Assembly: GCF_905475345.1 (NCBI RefSeq)
Contig: NW_026114518.1
Coordinates: forward strand, 62,001-126,000
DNA: 64,000 nt
Direction of reading: 5' to 3'
Source: Vespula vulgaris
Taxonomy: Eukaryota; Arthropoda; Insecta; Hymenoptera; Vespidae
Shown: positions 1 through 12,074 of the stretch, piece by piece
How positions within the stretch are numbered: the first letter of the stretch is position 1
How the letters are laid out: each line of letters starts with the position of its first letter
The notes under the pieces: model-generated
The model's database searches: none
What the model saw: the letters and a program-made list of their open reading frames with translations, nothing else
Told to the model about the DNA's origin: nothing
Program-made: the position numbers and the translations under genes

Positions 1-574
1 AAGGGCTCGTCGCCTCCTACACGCCCATATTTTTTTCGTCCACATCTGACCAATAGGAGCCGAGTAACAACGGTTTAAAAGGAACAAAGGAAAATAATCT
101 TTCTTTAACAATTTTTTTCTCCGAAACCGTGGCCCCTAGAACAACCGGAGCGAGGGCATTGGAAAGGGCTCGTCGCCTCCTACACGGCCATATTTTTTTC
201 ATCCAGACCTGACCAATAGGAGCCGAGTAACAACGGTTTAAATGGAACAAAGGAAAATAATCTTTCTTTAACAATTTTTTTCTCCAAAACTATAGCACCT
301 AGAACAACCGGACAGGGGTCATTGGAAGGCGCTCCTCGCGCCCTACACGGCCATATTTTGCACATCCAGATCTGACCAATAGGAGCCGAGTTATAACGGT
401 TTAAAGGGAACAAAGGAAAAAAAAATTTTTCTTTAACAATTTTTTTCTCCGAAACTATAGCACCTAGCGCAACCGGAGCGAGGGCATTGGAAAGGGCTCG
501 TCGCCTCCTACACGCCCATATTTTTTTCGTCCACATCTGACCAATAGGAGCCGAGTTATAACGGTTTAAAGGGA
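1..574. repeat. Left edge of the array, diverged A and B monomers
   Basis: This stretch holds about three and a half monomers with changes rarely seen later: TTTTTTCGTCC in place of TTTCATCC near 36 and 528, CAGACCTGACC near 204, and TTTTGCACATCC near 356. No duplication partner within the window was traced for it. It is ordinary satellite, not an array boundary, because position 1 is already inside a monomer. Confidence 0.75.
209..371. repeat. Example B-family monomer (163 bp)
   Basis: This is the first complete B unit. Its linked diagnostic variants are AAAATAATCTTTC, CTCCAAAAC (A families have CTCCGAAAC), GGACAGGGGTCATTGGAAGG, CGCTCCTCGCGC and, in most B units, ATATTTTGTTC in place of the T7 run (here ATATTTTGCAC). 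The linked block is about 105 bp. B units are interleaved with A units without strict alternation: in the 16-monomer block 48410-51029, six of 16 units are B, spaced one, two, three or five monomers apart. Confidence 0.88.
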
Positions 575-700
575 ACAAAGGAAAACAAATTTTTTTTTAA
601 CAATTTTTTCCTCCGAAACTGTGGCATCTAGAACAACTGGACCGATGTCATTGGAAAGGGCTCGTCGCGCCCTACGCGCCCATATTTTTTTCATCCAGAT
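537..700. repeat. Example C-family monomer (164 bp)
   Basis: The linked variants GTGGCATCTAG (from 621), ACAACTGGACCGATG, then GTCGCGCCCTACGCGCCCAT separate this unit from A and B. The same combination starts near 621, 1278, 1935, 2099, 2756, 14719, 17340, 26349, 29135, 32088, 37822, 47976 and 60915. Five of the 13 copies lie in the first 2.8 kb and none between 2.8 and 14.7 kb. Later copies are single and travel inside longer duplicated segments. Confidence 0.85.
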
Positions 701-863
701 CTGACCAATAGTAGCCGAGTTACAACGGTTTAAATGGAACAAAGGAATATAATCTTTCTTTAACAATTTTTTTCTCCAAAACTATAGCACCTAGAACAAC
801 CGGACAGGGGTCATTGGAAGGCGCTCCTCGCGCACTACACGGCCATATTTTGTTCATCCAGAT

Positions 864-1028
864 CTGACCAATATGAGCCGAGTTATAACGGATAAAGCGG
901 AACAAAGGAAAAAAAAATTTTTCCTTAACAATTTTTTTCTCCGAAACTGCGGCACCTAGAACAACCGGAGCGAGGGCATTGGAAAGGGCTCGTCGCCTCC
1001 TACACGGTCATATTTTTTTCATCCAGAT
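864..1028. other. Example 165-bp monomer with ATATGAGCCG and GATAAAGCGG
   Basis: A sub-lineage in which AATAGGAGCCG is AATATGAGCCG and CGGTTTAAAGGG is CGGATAAAGCGG, losing the TTTAAA palindrome present in almost every other unit. It recurs near 2349, 10700, 14960, 18565, 26600, 29390 and 32340, always after a B unit. It is useful as a second tracer. Confidence 0.75.
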
Positions 1029-1192
1029 CTGACCAATAGGAGCCGAGTTACAACGGTTTAAATGGAACAAAGGAAAAAAAATTTTTCTTTAACAATTTTT
1101 TTCTCCGAAACTGTGGCACCTAGAACAACCAGAGCGAGGGCATTGGAAAGGGCTCGTCGCGCTCTACACGCCCATATTTTTTTCATCCAGAT
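1029..1192. repeat. Example A-family monomer (164 bp)
   Basis: Counted from one CTGACC anchor to the next. In order it contains CCAATAGGAGCCGAG, AACGGTTTAAATGG, an A8/T5 junction, CTTTAACAA, a T7 run, CTCCGAAACTGTGG, CACCTAGAACAACC, GAGCGAGGGCATTGG, AAAGGGCTCGTCGC, CATATTTTTTTCATC and CAGAT. The first roughly 85 bp are AT-rich and the rest is GC-richer. A monomers differ mainly at four places: the base after GGTTTAAA (T or G), the A/T tract (an A8-A9 run or AAAATAATC), GTCGC followed by CTCC or GCC, and CACGG or CACGC. Confidence 0.9.
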
Positions 1193-4100
1193 CTGACCAA
1201 TAGCAGCCGAGTTATAACGGTTTAAAGGGAACAAAGGAAAAAAAAATTTTTCTTTAACAATTTTTTCCTCCGAAACTGTGGCATCTAGAACAACTGGACC
1301 GATGTCATTGGAAAGGGCTCGTCGCGCCCTACGCGCTCATATTTTTTTCATCCTGATCTGACCAATAGGAGCCGAGTTACAACGGTTTAAATGGAACAAA
1401 GGAAAAAAAATTTTTTTTTAACAATTTTTTTCTCCGAAACTGTGGCACCTAGAACAACCGGAGCGAGGGCATTGGAAAGGGCTCGTCGCGCTCTACACGC
1501 CCATATTTTTTTCATCCAGATCTGACCAATAGCAGCCGAGTTATAACGGTTTAAAGGGAACAAAGGAAAAAAAAATTCTCTTTAACAATTTTTCTCTCCG
1601 AAACTATAGCACCTAGAACAACCGTAGCGAGGGCATTGGAAAGGGCTCGTCGCCTCCTACACGGCCATATTTTTTTCATCCAGATCTGACCAATAGGAGC
1701 CGAGTTACAACGGTTTAAATGGAACAAAGGAAAAAAAATTTTTCTTTAACAATTTTTTTCTCCGAAACTGTGGCACCTAGAACAACCAGAGCGAGGGCAT
1801 TGGAAAGGGCTCGTCGCGCTCTACACGCCCATATTTTTCTCATCCAGATCTGACCAATAGCAGCCGAGTTATAACGGTTTAAAGGGAACAAAGGAAAAAA
1901 AAATTTTTCTTTAACAATTTTTTCCTCCGAAACTGTGGCATCTAGAACAACTGGACCGATGTCATTGGAAAGGGCTCGTCGCGCCCTACGCGCCCATATT
2001 TTTATCATCCAGATCTGACCAAAAGGAGCCGAGTTACAACGGTTTAAATGGAACAAAGGAAAACAAATTTTTTTTTAACAATTTTTTCCTCCGAAACTGT
2101 GGCATCTAGAACAACTGGACCGATGTCATTGGAAAGGGCTCGTCGCGCCCTACGCGCCCATATTTTTTTCATCCAGATCTGACCAATAGTAGCCGAGTTA
2201 CAACGGTTTAAATGGAACAAAGGAAAATAATCTTTCTTTAACAATTTTTTTCTCCAAAACTATAGCACCTAGAACAACCGGACAGGGGTCATTGGAAGGC
2301 GCTCCTCGCGCACTACACGGCCATATTTTGTTCATCCAGATCTGACCAATATGAGCCGAGTTATAACGGATAAAGCGGAACAAAGGAAAAAAAAATTTTT
2401 CCTTAACAATTTTTTTCTCCGAAACTGCGGCACCTAGAACAACCGGAGCGAGGGCATTGGAAAGGGCTCGTCGCCTCCTACACGGTCATATTTTTTTCAT
2501 CCAGATCTGACCAATAGGAGCCGAGTTACTACGGTTTAAATGGAACAAAGGAAAAAAAATTTTTCTTTAACAATTTTTTTCTCCGAAACTGTGGCACCTA
2601 GAACAACCAGAGCGAGGGCATTGGAAAGGGCTCGTCGCGCTCTACACGCCCATATTTTTTTCATCCAGATCTGACCAATAGCAGCCGAGTTATAACGGTT
2701 TAAAGGGAACAAAGGAAAAAAAAATTTTTCTTTAACAATTTTTTCCTCCGAAACTGTGGCATCTAGAACAACTGGACCGATGTCATTGGAAAGGGCTCGT
2801 CGCGCCCTACGCGCTCATATTTTTTTCATCCAGATCTGACCAATAGGAGCCGAGTTACAACGGTTTAAATGGAACAAAGGAAAAAAAATTTTTTTTTAAC
2901 AATTTTTTTCTCCGAAACTGTGGCACCTAGAACAACCGGAGCGAGGGCATTGGAAAGGGCTCGTCGCGCTCTACACGCCCATATTTTTTTCATCCAGATC
3001 TGACCAATAGCAGCCGAGTTATAACGGTTTAAAGGGAACAAAGGAAAAAAAAATTCTCTTTAACAATTTTTCTCTCCGAAACTATAGCACCTAGAACAAC
3101 CGTAGCGAGGGCATTGGAAAGGGCTCGTCGCCTCCTACACGGCCATATTTTTTTCATCCAGATCTGACCAATAGGAGCCGAGTTACAACGGTTTAAATGG
3201 AACAAAGGAAAAAAAATTTTTCTTTAACAATTTTTTTCTCCGAAACTGTGGCACCTAGAACAACCAGAGCGAGGGCATTGGAAAGGGCTCGTCGCGCCCT
3301 ACGCGCCCATATTTTTTTCATCCAGATCTGACCAATAGCAGCCGAGTTAAAACGGTTTAAAGGGAACAAAGGAAAAAAAAATTCTCTTTAACAATTTTTC
3401 TCTCCGAAACTATAGCACCTAGAACAACCGGAGCGAGGGCATTGGAAAGGGCTCGTCGCGCTCTACACGCCCATATTTTTTTCATCCAGATCTGACCAAT
3501 AGGAGCCGAGTTACAACGGTTTAAATGGAACAAAGGAAAATAATCTTTCTTTAACAATTTTTTTCTCCGAAACCGTGGCTCCTAGAACAACCGGAGCGAG
3601 GGCGTTGGAAAGGGCTCGTCGCCTCCTACACGGCCATATTTTTTTCATCCAGAGCTGACCAATAGGAGCCGAGTTACAACGGTTTAAATGGAACAAAGGA
3701 AAATAATCTTTCTTTAACAATTTTTTTCTCCAAAACTATAGCACCTAGAACAACCGGACAGGGGTCATTGGAAGGCGCTCCTCGCGCCCTACACGGCCGT
3801 ATTTTGTTCATCCAGATCTGACCAATAGGAGCCGAGTTATAACGGTTTAAAGGGAACAAAGGAAAAAAAATTTTTCTTTAACAATTTTTTTCTCCGAAAC
3901 TGTGGCACCTAGAACAACCAGAGCGAGGGCATTGGAAAGGGCTCGTCGCCTCCTACACGGCCATATTTTTTTCATCCAGATCTGACCAATAGGAGCCGAG
4001 TTACAACGGTTTAAATGGAACAAAGGAAAATAATCTTTCTTTAACAATTTTTTTCTCAAAAACTATAGCACCTAGAACAACGGAAGCGAGGGCATTGGAA

Positions 4101-4436
4101 AGGGCTCGTCGCGCCGTACACGCCTATATTTTTCTCATCCAGATCTGACCAATAGGAGCCGAGTTATAACGGTTTAAAGGGAACAAAGGAAAAAAAAATT
4201 TTTCTTTCACAATTTTTCTCTCCGAAACTATAGCACCTAGAACAACCGTAGCGAGGGCATTGGAAAGGGCTCGTCGCCTCCTACACGGCCATATTTTTTT
4301 CATCTAGATCTGACCAATAGGAGCCGAGTTACTACGGTTTAAATGGAACAAAGGAAAATAATCTTTCTTTAACAATTTTTTTCTCCAAAACTATAGCACC
4401 TAGAACAACCGGACAGGGGTCATTGGAAGGCGCTCC

Positions 4437-5070
4437 TCACGCACTACACGGCCATATTATGTTCATCCAGATCTGACCAATAGGAGCAGAGTTATAACGG
4501 TATAAAGGGAACAAAGGAAAAAAAAATTTTTCTTTAACAATTTTTTTCTCCGAAACAATAGCACCTAGAACAACCGGAGCGAGGGAATTGGAAAGTGCTC
4601 GTCGCCTCCTACAGGAGCATATTTTTTTCATCCAGATCTGACCAATAGGAGCCGAGTTATAACGGTTTAAAGGGAACAAAGGAAACAAAAATTTTTCTTT
4701 AACAATTTTTTCCTCCGAAACTGTAGCACTTGGAACAACCGGAGCGAGGGCATTGGAAAGGACTCGTCGCCTCCTACACGCCCATATTTTTTTCATCCAC
4801 ATCTGACCAATAGGAGCCGAGTTACAACGGTTTAAATGGAACAAAGGAAAAAAAATTTTTTTTTAAAGATTTTTCTCTCCGAAACTGTGGCACCTAGAAC
4901 AACCGGAGCGAGGGCATTGGAAAGGACTCGTCGCGCCGTACACGCCCATATTTTTTTCATCCAGATCTGACCAACTGGAGCCGAGTTATAACGGTTTAAA
5001 GGGAACAAAGGAAAACAAAATTTTTTTAAATAATTTTTCTCTCCGAAACTATAGCACCTAGAACAACCGT
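4437..5070. repeat. Marker cassette, copy 1
   Basis: An ordered set of rare variants over about four monomers: ATTATGTTCATCC, AGCAGAGTTATAACGG, GTATAAAGGG, GAATTGGAAAGTGC, CTACAGGAGC, GGAAACAAAAATT, CACTTGGAAC, CCACATCTG, TTTAAAGATTTTTC, CCAACTGGAG (4971) and AAATAATTTTTC. It is useful as a single-lineage tracer because the full combination occurs only in these cassettes. This copy and the next have AGTGCTCGTCGC, while later ones have AGTGCACGTCGC. Confidence 0.85.
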
Positions 5071-7059
5071 AGCGAGGGCATTGGAAAGGGCTCGTCGCCT
5101 CCTACACGGCCATATTTTTTTCATCCAGATCTGACCAATAGGAGCCGAGTTACAACGGTTTAAATGGAACAAAGGAAAATAATCTTTCTTTAACAATTTT
5201 TTTCTCCAAAACTATAGCACCTAGATCAACCGGACAGGAGTCATTGGAAGGCGCTCCTCGCGCGATACACGGCCATATTTTGTTCATCCAGATCTGACCA
5301 ATAGGAGCCGAGTTATAACGGTTTAAAGGGAACAAAGGAAAAAAAAATTTTTATTTAACAATTTTTTCCTCCGAAACTGTAGCACCTAGAACAACCGGAG
5401 CGAGGGAATTGGAAAGGGCTCGTCGCCTCCTACACGGCCATATTTTTTTCATCCAGATCTGACCAATAGGAGCCGAGTTACAACGGTTTAAATGGAACAA
5501 AGGAAAATAATCTTTCTTTAACAATTTTTTTCTCAAAAACTATAGCACCTAGAACAACGGAAGCGAGGGCATTGGAAAGGGCTCGTCGCGCCGTACACGC
5601 CTATATTTTTCTCATCCAGATCTGACCAATAGGAGCCGAGTTATAACGGTTTAAAGGGAACAAAGGAAAAAAAAATTTTTCTTTCACAATTTTTCTCTCC
5701 GAAACTATAGCACCTAGAACAACCGTAGCGAGGGCATTGGAAAGGGCTCGTCGCCTCCTACACGGCCATATTTTTTTCATCTAGATCTGACCAATAGGAG
5801 CCGAGTTACAACGGTTTAAATGGAACAAAGGAAAAAAAATTTTTTTTTAACAATTTTCTTCTCCGAAACTGTGGCACCTAGAACAACCGGAGCGAGGGCA
5901 TTGGAAAGGGCTCGTCGCGCTCTACACGCCCATATTTTTTTCATCCAGATCTGACCAATAGCAGCCGAGTTAAAACGGTTTAAAGGGAACAAAGGAAAAA
6001 AAAATTCTCTTTAACAATTTTTCTCTCCGAAACTATAGCACCTAGAACAACCGGAGCGAGGGCATTGGAAAGGGCTCGTCGCGCTCTACACGCCCATATT
6101 TTTTTCATCCAGATCTGACCAATAGGAGCCGAGTTACAACGGTTTAAATGGAACAAAGGAAAATAATCTTTCTTTAACAATTTTTTTCTCCGAAACCGTG
6201 GCCCCTAGAACAACCGGAGCGAGGGCGTTGGAAAGGGCTCGTCGCCTCCTACACGGCCATATTTTTTTCATCCAGAGCTGACCAATAGGAGCCGAGTTAC
6301 AACGGTTTAAATGGAACAAAGGAAAATAATCTTTCTTTAACAATTTTTTTCTCCAAAACTATAGCACCTAGAACAACCGGACAGGGGTCATTGGAAGGCG
6401 CTCCTCGCGCCCTACACGGCCGTATTTTGTTCATCCAGATCTGACCAATAGGAGCCGAGTTATAACGGTTTAAAGGGAACAAAGGAAAAAAAATTTTTCT
6501 TTAACAATTTTTTTCTCCGAAACTGTGGCACCTAGAACAACCAGAGGGAGGGCATTGGAAAGGGCTCGTCGCCTCCTACACGGCCATATTTTTTTCATCC
6601 AGATCTGACCAATAGGAGCCGAGTTACAACGGTTTAAATGGAACAAAGGAAAATAATCTTTCTTTAACAATTTTTTTCTCAAAAACTATAGCACCTAGAA
6701 CAACGGAAGCGAGGGCATTGGAAAGGGCTCGTCGCGCCGTACACGCCTATATTTTTCTCATCCAGATCTGACCAATAGGAGCCGAGTTATAACGGTTTAA
6801 AGGGAACAAAGGAAAAAAAAATTTTTCTTTCACAATTTTTCTCTCCGAAACTATAGCACCTAGAACAACCGTAGCGAGGGCATTGGAAAGGGCTCGTCGC
6901 CTCCTACACGGCCATATTTTTTTCATCTAGATCTGACCAATAGGAGCCGAGTTACTACGGTTTAAATGGAACAAAGGAAAATAATCTTTCTTTAACAATT
7001 TTTTTCTCCAAAACTATAGCACCTAGAACAACCGGACAGGGGTCATTGGAAGGCGCTCC

Positions 7060-7693
7060 TCACGCACTACACGGCCATATTATGTTCATCCAGATCTGAC
7101 CAATAGGAGCAGAGTTATAACGGTATAAAGGGAACAAAGGAAAAAAAAATTTTTCTTTAACAATTTTTTTCTCCGAAACTATAGCACCTAGAACAACCGG
7201 AGCGAGGGAATTGGAAAGTGCTCGTCGCCTCCTACAGGAGCATATTTTTTTCATCCAGATCTGACCAATAGGAGCCGAGTTATAACGGTTTAAAGGGAAC
7301 AAAGGAAACAAAAATTTTTCTTTAACAATTTTTTCCTCCGAAACTGTAGCACTTGGAACAACCGGAGCGAGGGCATTGGAAAGGACTCGTCGCCTCCTAC
7401 ACGCCCATATTTTTTTCATCCACATCTGACCAATAGGAGCCGAGTTACAACGGTTTAAATGGAACAAAGGAAAAAAAATTTTTTTTTAAAGATTTTTCTC
7501 TCCGAAACTGTGGCACCTAGAACAACCGGAGCGAGGGCATTGGAAAGGACTCGTCGCGCCGTACACGCCCATATTTTTTTCATCCAGATCTGACCAACTG
7601 GAGCCGAGTTATAACGGTTTAAAGGGAACAAAGGAAAACAAAATTTTTTTAAATAATTTTTCTCTCCGAAACTATAGCACCTAGAACAACCGT
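7060..7693. repeat. Marker cassette, copy 2
   Basis: Same ordered variants, 16 monomers (2623 bp) after copy 1, including CACTTGGAAC and CTACAGGAGC, which only these first two copies carry. CCAACTGGAG is at 7594. Confidence 0.85.
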
Positions 7694-8040
7694 AACGAGG
7701 GCATTGGAAAGGGCTCGTCGCCTCCTACACGGCCATATTTTTTTCATCCAGATCTGACCAATAGGAGCCGAGTTACAACGGTTTAAATGGAACAAAGGAA
7801 AATAATCTTTCTTTAACAATTTTTTTCTCCAAAACTATAGCACCTAGATCAACCGGACAGGAGTCATTGGAAGGCGCTCCTCGCGCGATACACGGCCATA
7901 TTTTGTTCATCCAGATCTGACCAATAGGAGCCGAGTTATAACGGTTTAAAGGGAACAAAGGAAAAAAAAATTTTTATTTAACAATTTTTTCCTCCGAAAC
8001 TGTAGCACCTAGAACAACCGGAGCGAGGGAATTGGAAAGG

Positions 8041-10670
8041 GCTCGTCGCCTCCTACACGGTCATATTTTTTTCATCCAGATCTGACCAATAGGAACCGAG
8101 TTACAACGGTTTAAATGGAACAAGGGAAAAAAAAATTCTCTTTAACAATTTTTCTCTCCGAAACTATAGCACCTAGAACAACCGTAGCGAGGGCATTGGA
8201 AAGGGCTCGTCGCCTCCTACACGGCCATATTTTTTTCATCCAGATCTGACCGATAGGAGCCGAGTTACAACGGTTTAAATGGAACAAAGGAAAATAATCT
8301 TTCTTTAACAATTTTTTTCTCCAAAACTATAGCACCTAGATCAACCGGACAGGGGTCATTGGAAGGCGCTCCTCGCGCAATACACGGCCATATTTTGTTC
8401 ATCCAGATCTGACCAATAGGAGCCGAGTTATAGCGGTTTAAATGGAACAAAGGAGAAAAAAATTTTTCTTTAACAATTTTTTCCTAGGAAACTGTAGCAC
8501 CTAGAACAACCGGAGCGAGGACATTGGAAAGGACTCGTCGCGCCGTACACGCCCATATTTTTTTCATCCAGATCTGACCAATAGGAGCCGAGTTACAACG
8601 GTTTAAATGGAACAAAGGAAAATAATCTTTCTTTAACAATTTTTTTCTCCGAAACCGTGGCCCCTAGAAAAACCGGAGCGAGGGCATTGGAAAGGGCTCG
8701 TCGCCTCCTACACGGCCATATTTTTTTCATCCAGAGCTGACCAATAGGAGCCGAGATACAACGGTTTAAATGGAACAATGGAAAATAATCTTTCTTTAAC
8801 AATTTTTTTCTCCAAAACTATAGCACCTAGAACAACCGGACAGGGGTCATTGGAAGGCGCTCCTCGCGCCCTACACGGCCATATTTTGTTCATCCAGATC
8901 TGAACAATAGGAGCCGAGTTATAACGGTTTAAATGGAACAAAGGAAAAAAAATTTTTCTTTAACAATTTTTTTCTCCGAAACTGTGGCACCTAGAACAAC
9001 CAGAGCGAGGGCTTTGGAAAGGGCTCGTCGCCTCCTACACGGCCATATTTTTTTCATCCAGATCTGACCAATAGGAGCCGAGTTACAACGGTTTAAATGG
9101 AACAAAGGAAAATAATCTTTCTTTTACAATTTTTTTCTCCAAAACTATAGCACCTACAACAACCGGACAGGGGTCATTGGAAGGCGCTCCTCGCGCGATA
9201 CACGGCCATATTTTGTTCATCCAGATCTGACCAATAGGAGCCGAGTTATAACGGTTTAAAGGGAACAAAGGAAAAAAAAATTTTTATTTAACAATTTTTT
9301 CCTCCGAAACTGTAGCACCTAGAACAACCGGAGCGAGGGAATTGGAAAGGGCTCGTCGCCTCCTACACGGTCATATTTTTTTCATCCAGATCTGACCAAT
9401 AGGAACCGAGTTTCAACGGTTTAAATGGAACAAAGGAAAAAAAAATTCTCTTTAACAATTTTTCTCTCCGAAACTATAGCACCTAGAACAACCGTAGCGA
9501 GGGCATTGGAAAGGGCTCGTCGCGCCGTACACGCCCATATTTTTTTCATCCAGATCTGACCAATAGGAGCCGAGTTACAACGGTTTAAATGGAACAAAGG
9601 AAAATAATCTTTCTTTTACAATTTTTTTCTCCAAAACTATAGCACCTACAACAACCGGACAGGGGTCATTGGAAGGCGCTCCTCGCGCGATACACGGCCA
9701 TATTTTGTTCATCCAGATCTGACCAATAGGAGCCGAGTTATAACGGTTTAAAGGGAACAAAGGAAAAAAAAATTTTTATTTAACAATTTTTTCCTCCGAA
9801 ACTGTAGCACCTAGAACAACCGGAGCGAGGGAATTGGAAAGGGCTCGTCGCCTCCTACACGGTCATATTTTTTTCATCCAGATCTGACCAATAGGAACCG
9901 AGTTTCAACGGTTTAAATGGAACAAAGGAAAAAAAAATTCTCTTTAACAATTTTTCTCTCCGAAACTATAGCACCTAGAACAACCGTAGCGAGGGCATTG
10001 GAAAGGGCTCGTCGCCTCCTACACGGCCATATTTTTTTCATCCAGATCTGACCGATAGGAGCCGAGTTACAACGGTTTAAATGGAACAAAGGAAAATAAT
10101 CTTTCTTTAACAATTTTTTTCTCCAAAACTATAGCACCTAGATCAACCGGACAGGGGTCATTGGAAGGCGCTCCTCGCGCAATACACGGCCATATTTTGT
10201 TCATCCAGATCTGACCAATAGGAGCCGAGTTATAGCGGTTTAAATGGAACAAAGGAGAAAAAAATTTTTCTTTAACAATTTTTTCCTAGGAAACTGTAGC
10301 ACCTAGAACAACCGGAGCGAGGACATTGGAAAGGACTCGTCGCGCCGTACACGCCCATATTTTTTTCATCCAGATCTGACCAATAGGAGCCGAGTTACAA
10401 CGGTTTAAATGGAACAAAGGAAAATAATCTTTCTTTAACAATTTTTTTCTCCGAAACCGTGGCCCCTAGAAAAACCGGAGCGAGGGCATTGGAAAGGGCT
10501 CGTCGCCTCCTACACGGCCATATTTTTTTCATCCAGAGCTGACCAATAGGAGCCGAGATACAACGGTTTAAATGGAACAATGGAAAATAATCTTTCTTTA
10601 ACAATTTTTTTCTCCAAAACTATAGCACCTAGAACAACCGGACAGGGGTCATTGGAAGGCGCTCCTCGCG
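8041..10670. repeat. 11-monomer duplication (offset 1802 bp)
   Basis: About 8041-8868 reappears at about 9843-10670. Shared landmarks are AATAGGAACCGAG, GACCGATAGG, GAGTTATAGCGG, AAGGAGAAAAAAA, TTTCCTAGGAAA (8480 and 10282), CCAGAGCTGACC and GAACAATGG. The copies part at GCGCCCTACACGG in the first and GCGCACTACACGG in the second. The DNA between the copies holds the local three-monomer duplication listed separately. Confidence 0.8.
9070..9940. repeat. Local 3-monomer duplication (offset 492 bp)
   Basis: The stretch from about 9070 to 9440 reappears about 492 bp downstream. Rare shared variants are CTTTTACAATTTT, CTACAACAACCGG, GCGCGATACACGG, TTTTTATTTAAC and AGGAACCGAGTTTCAACGG (near 9402 and 9894). 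The two copies look almost identical, so this is a recent short expansion inside the older 11-monomer duplication. Confidence 0.8.
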
Positions 10671-12052
10671 CACTACACGGCCATATTTTGTTCATCCAGA
10701 TCTGACCAATATGAGCCGAGTTATAACGGATAAAGCGGAACAAAGGAAAAAAAAATTTTTCTTTAACAATTTTTTTCTCCGAAACTGCGGCACCTAGAAC
10801 AACCAGAGCGAGGACATTGGAAAGGGCTCGTCGCGCTCTACACGCCCATATTTTTTTCATCCAGATCTGACCAATAGCAGCCGAGTTATAACGGTTTAAA
10901 GGGAACAAAGGAAAAAAAAATTCTCTTTAACAATTTTTCTCTCCGAAACTATAGCACCTAGAACAACCGTAGCGAGGGCATTGGAAAGGGCTCGTCGCCT
11001 CCTACACGGCCATATTTTTTTCATCCAGATCTGACCAATAGGAGCCGAGTTACAACGGTTTAAATGGAACAAAGGAAAATAATCTTTCTTTAACAATTTT
11101 TTTCTCCAAAACTATAGCACCTAGATCAACCGGACAGGGGTCATTGGAAGGCGCTCCTCGCGCAATACACGGCCATATTTTGTTCATCCAGATCTGACCA
11201 ATAGGAGCCGAGTTATAACGGTTTAAAGGGAACAGAGGAAAAAAAATTTTTCTTTAACAATTTTTTCCTCCGAAACTGTAGCACCTAGAACAACCGGAGC
11301 GAGGGAACTGGAAAGGGCTCGTCGCCTCCTACACGGTCATATTTTTTTCATCCAGATCTGACCAATAGGAGCCGAGTAACAACGGTTTAAATGGAACAAA
11401 GGAAAAAAAATTTTTTTTTAACAAGTTTTTTCTCCGAAACTGTGGCACCTAGAACAACCGGAGCGAGGGCATTGGAAAGGGCACGTCGCGCTCTACACGC
11501 CCATATTTTTTTCATCCAGATCTGACCAATAGCAGCCGAGTTATAACGGTTTAAATGGAACAAAGGAAAAAAAAATTTTTCTTTAACAATTTTTTCCTAG
11601 GAAACTGTAGCACCTAGAACAACCGGAGCGAGGGCATTGGAAAGGACTCGTCGCGCCGTACACGCCCATATTTTTTTCATCCAGATCTGACCAATAGGAG
11701 CCGAGTTACAACGGTTTAAATGGAACAAAGGAAAATAATCTTTCTTTAACAATTTTTTTCTCCGAACCCGTGGCCCCTAGAACAACCGGAGCGAGGGCAT
11801 TGGAAAGGGCTCGTCGCCTCCTACACGGCCATATTTTTTTCATCCAGATCTGACCAATAGGAGCCGAGTTACAACGGTTTAAATGGAACAAAGGAAAATA
11901 ATCTTTCTTTAACAATTTTTTTCTCCAAAACTATAGCACCTACAACAACCGGACAGGGGTCATTGGAAGGCGCTCCTCGCGCACTACACGGCCATATTTT
12001 GTTCATCCAGATCTGACCAATAGGAGCTGAATTATAACGGTTTAAAGGGTAC

Positions 12053-12074
12053 AAAGGAAAAAAAATTTTCCTTT
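12053..12074. repeat. Example inverted repeat with 9-bp arms in the A/T tract
   Basis: AAAGGAAAA and TTTTCCTTT flank four A residues, a perfect 9-bp inverted repeat. It arises where TTTTTCTTT of most monomers reads TTTTCCTTT. Further copies sit in the monomers near 16638, 19916, 22047, 23029, 24829, 27615, 28433, 30401, 33679 and 36790, with more to the right; some have one extra A. A related form (AAGGAAAAA and TTTTTCCTT) occurs near 905 and 2383. The arms could extrude as a hairpin, but this is not shown. Confidence 0.75.

Larger units (their letters stand above)
575..3294. repeat. 9-monomer duplication (offset 1478 bp)
   Basis: Sequence from about 575 to 1816 reappears at about 2053 to 3294. 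Shared rare landmarks include AAAACAAATTTT after GGAACAAAGG, ATATGAGCCG with GATAAAGCGG (near 871 and 2349), GCGCTCAT (1333 and 2811) and AAATTCTCTTTAAC (near 1573 and 3051). The copies differ by scattered substitutions, such as CCTGATCTG in the first and CCAGATCTG in the second near 1352/2830. About 240 bp between the copies is ordinary A and C satellite. Boundaries are approximate because all monomers are similar. Confidence 0.8.
3307..8057. repeat. 16-monomer tandem duplication (offset 2623 bp)
   Basis: Copy one is about 3307-5929 and a partial copy two is about 5930-8057. The distinctive GAGTTAAAACGG near 3345 reappears near 5968. ATTATGTTCATCC, AGCAGAGTTATAACGG, CTACAGGAGC, CACTTGGAACAACC, CCAACTGGAG (4971 and 7594) and CAGGAGTCATTGG all recur at the same 2623-bp offset. 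Few substitutions separate the copies, for example GTGGCTCCTAG against GTGGCCCCTAG near 3576/6199. Similarity fades after ATTGGAAAGGGC near 5434/8057. Confidence 0.85.

Noticed and set aside
153..170. CENP-B box: GGGCATTGGAAAGGGCT resembles the mammalian 17-bp box
   Set aside because: TTGGAA aligns, but the essential TTCG is GGCA here and CGGG is not intact. About 10 of 17 positions match, and the required ones are missing in both A and B families.
180..200. Intrinsic terminators (GC-rich segment followed by T7) and Shine-Dalgarno-like AGGAG
   Set aside because: They recur in every monomer as part of the consensus, no stable stem precedes the T run, and no gene lies next to them.
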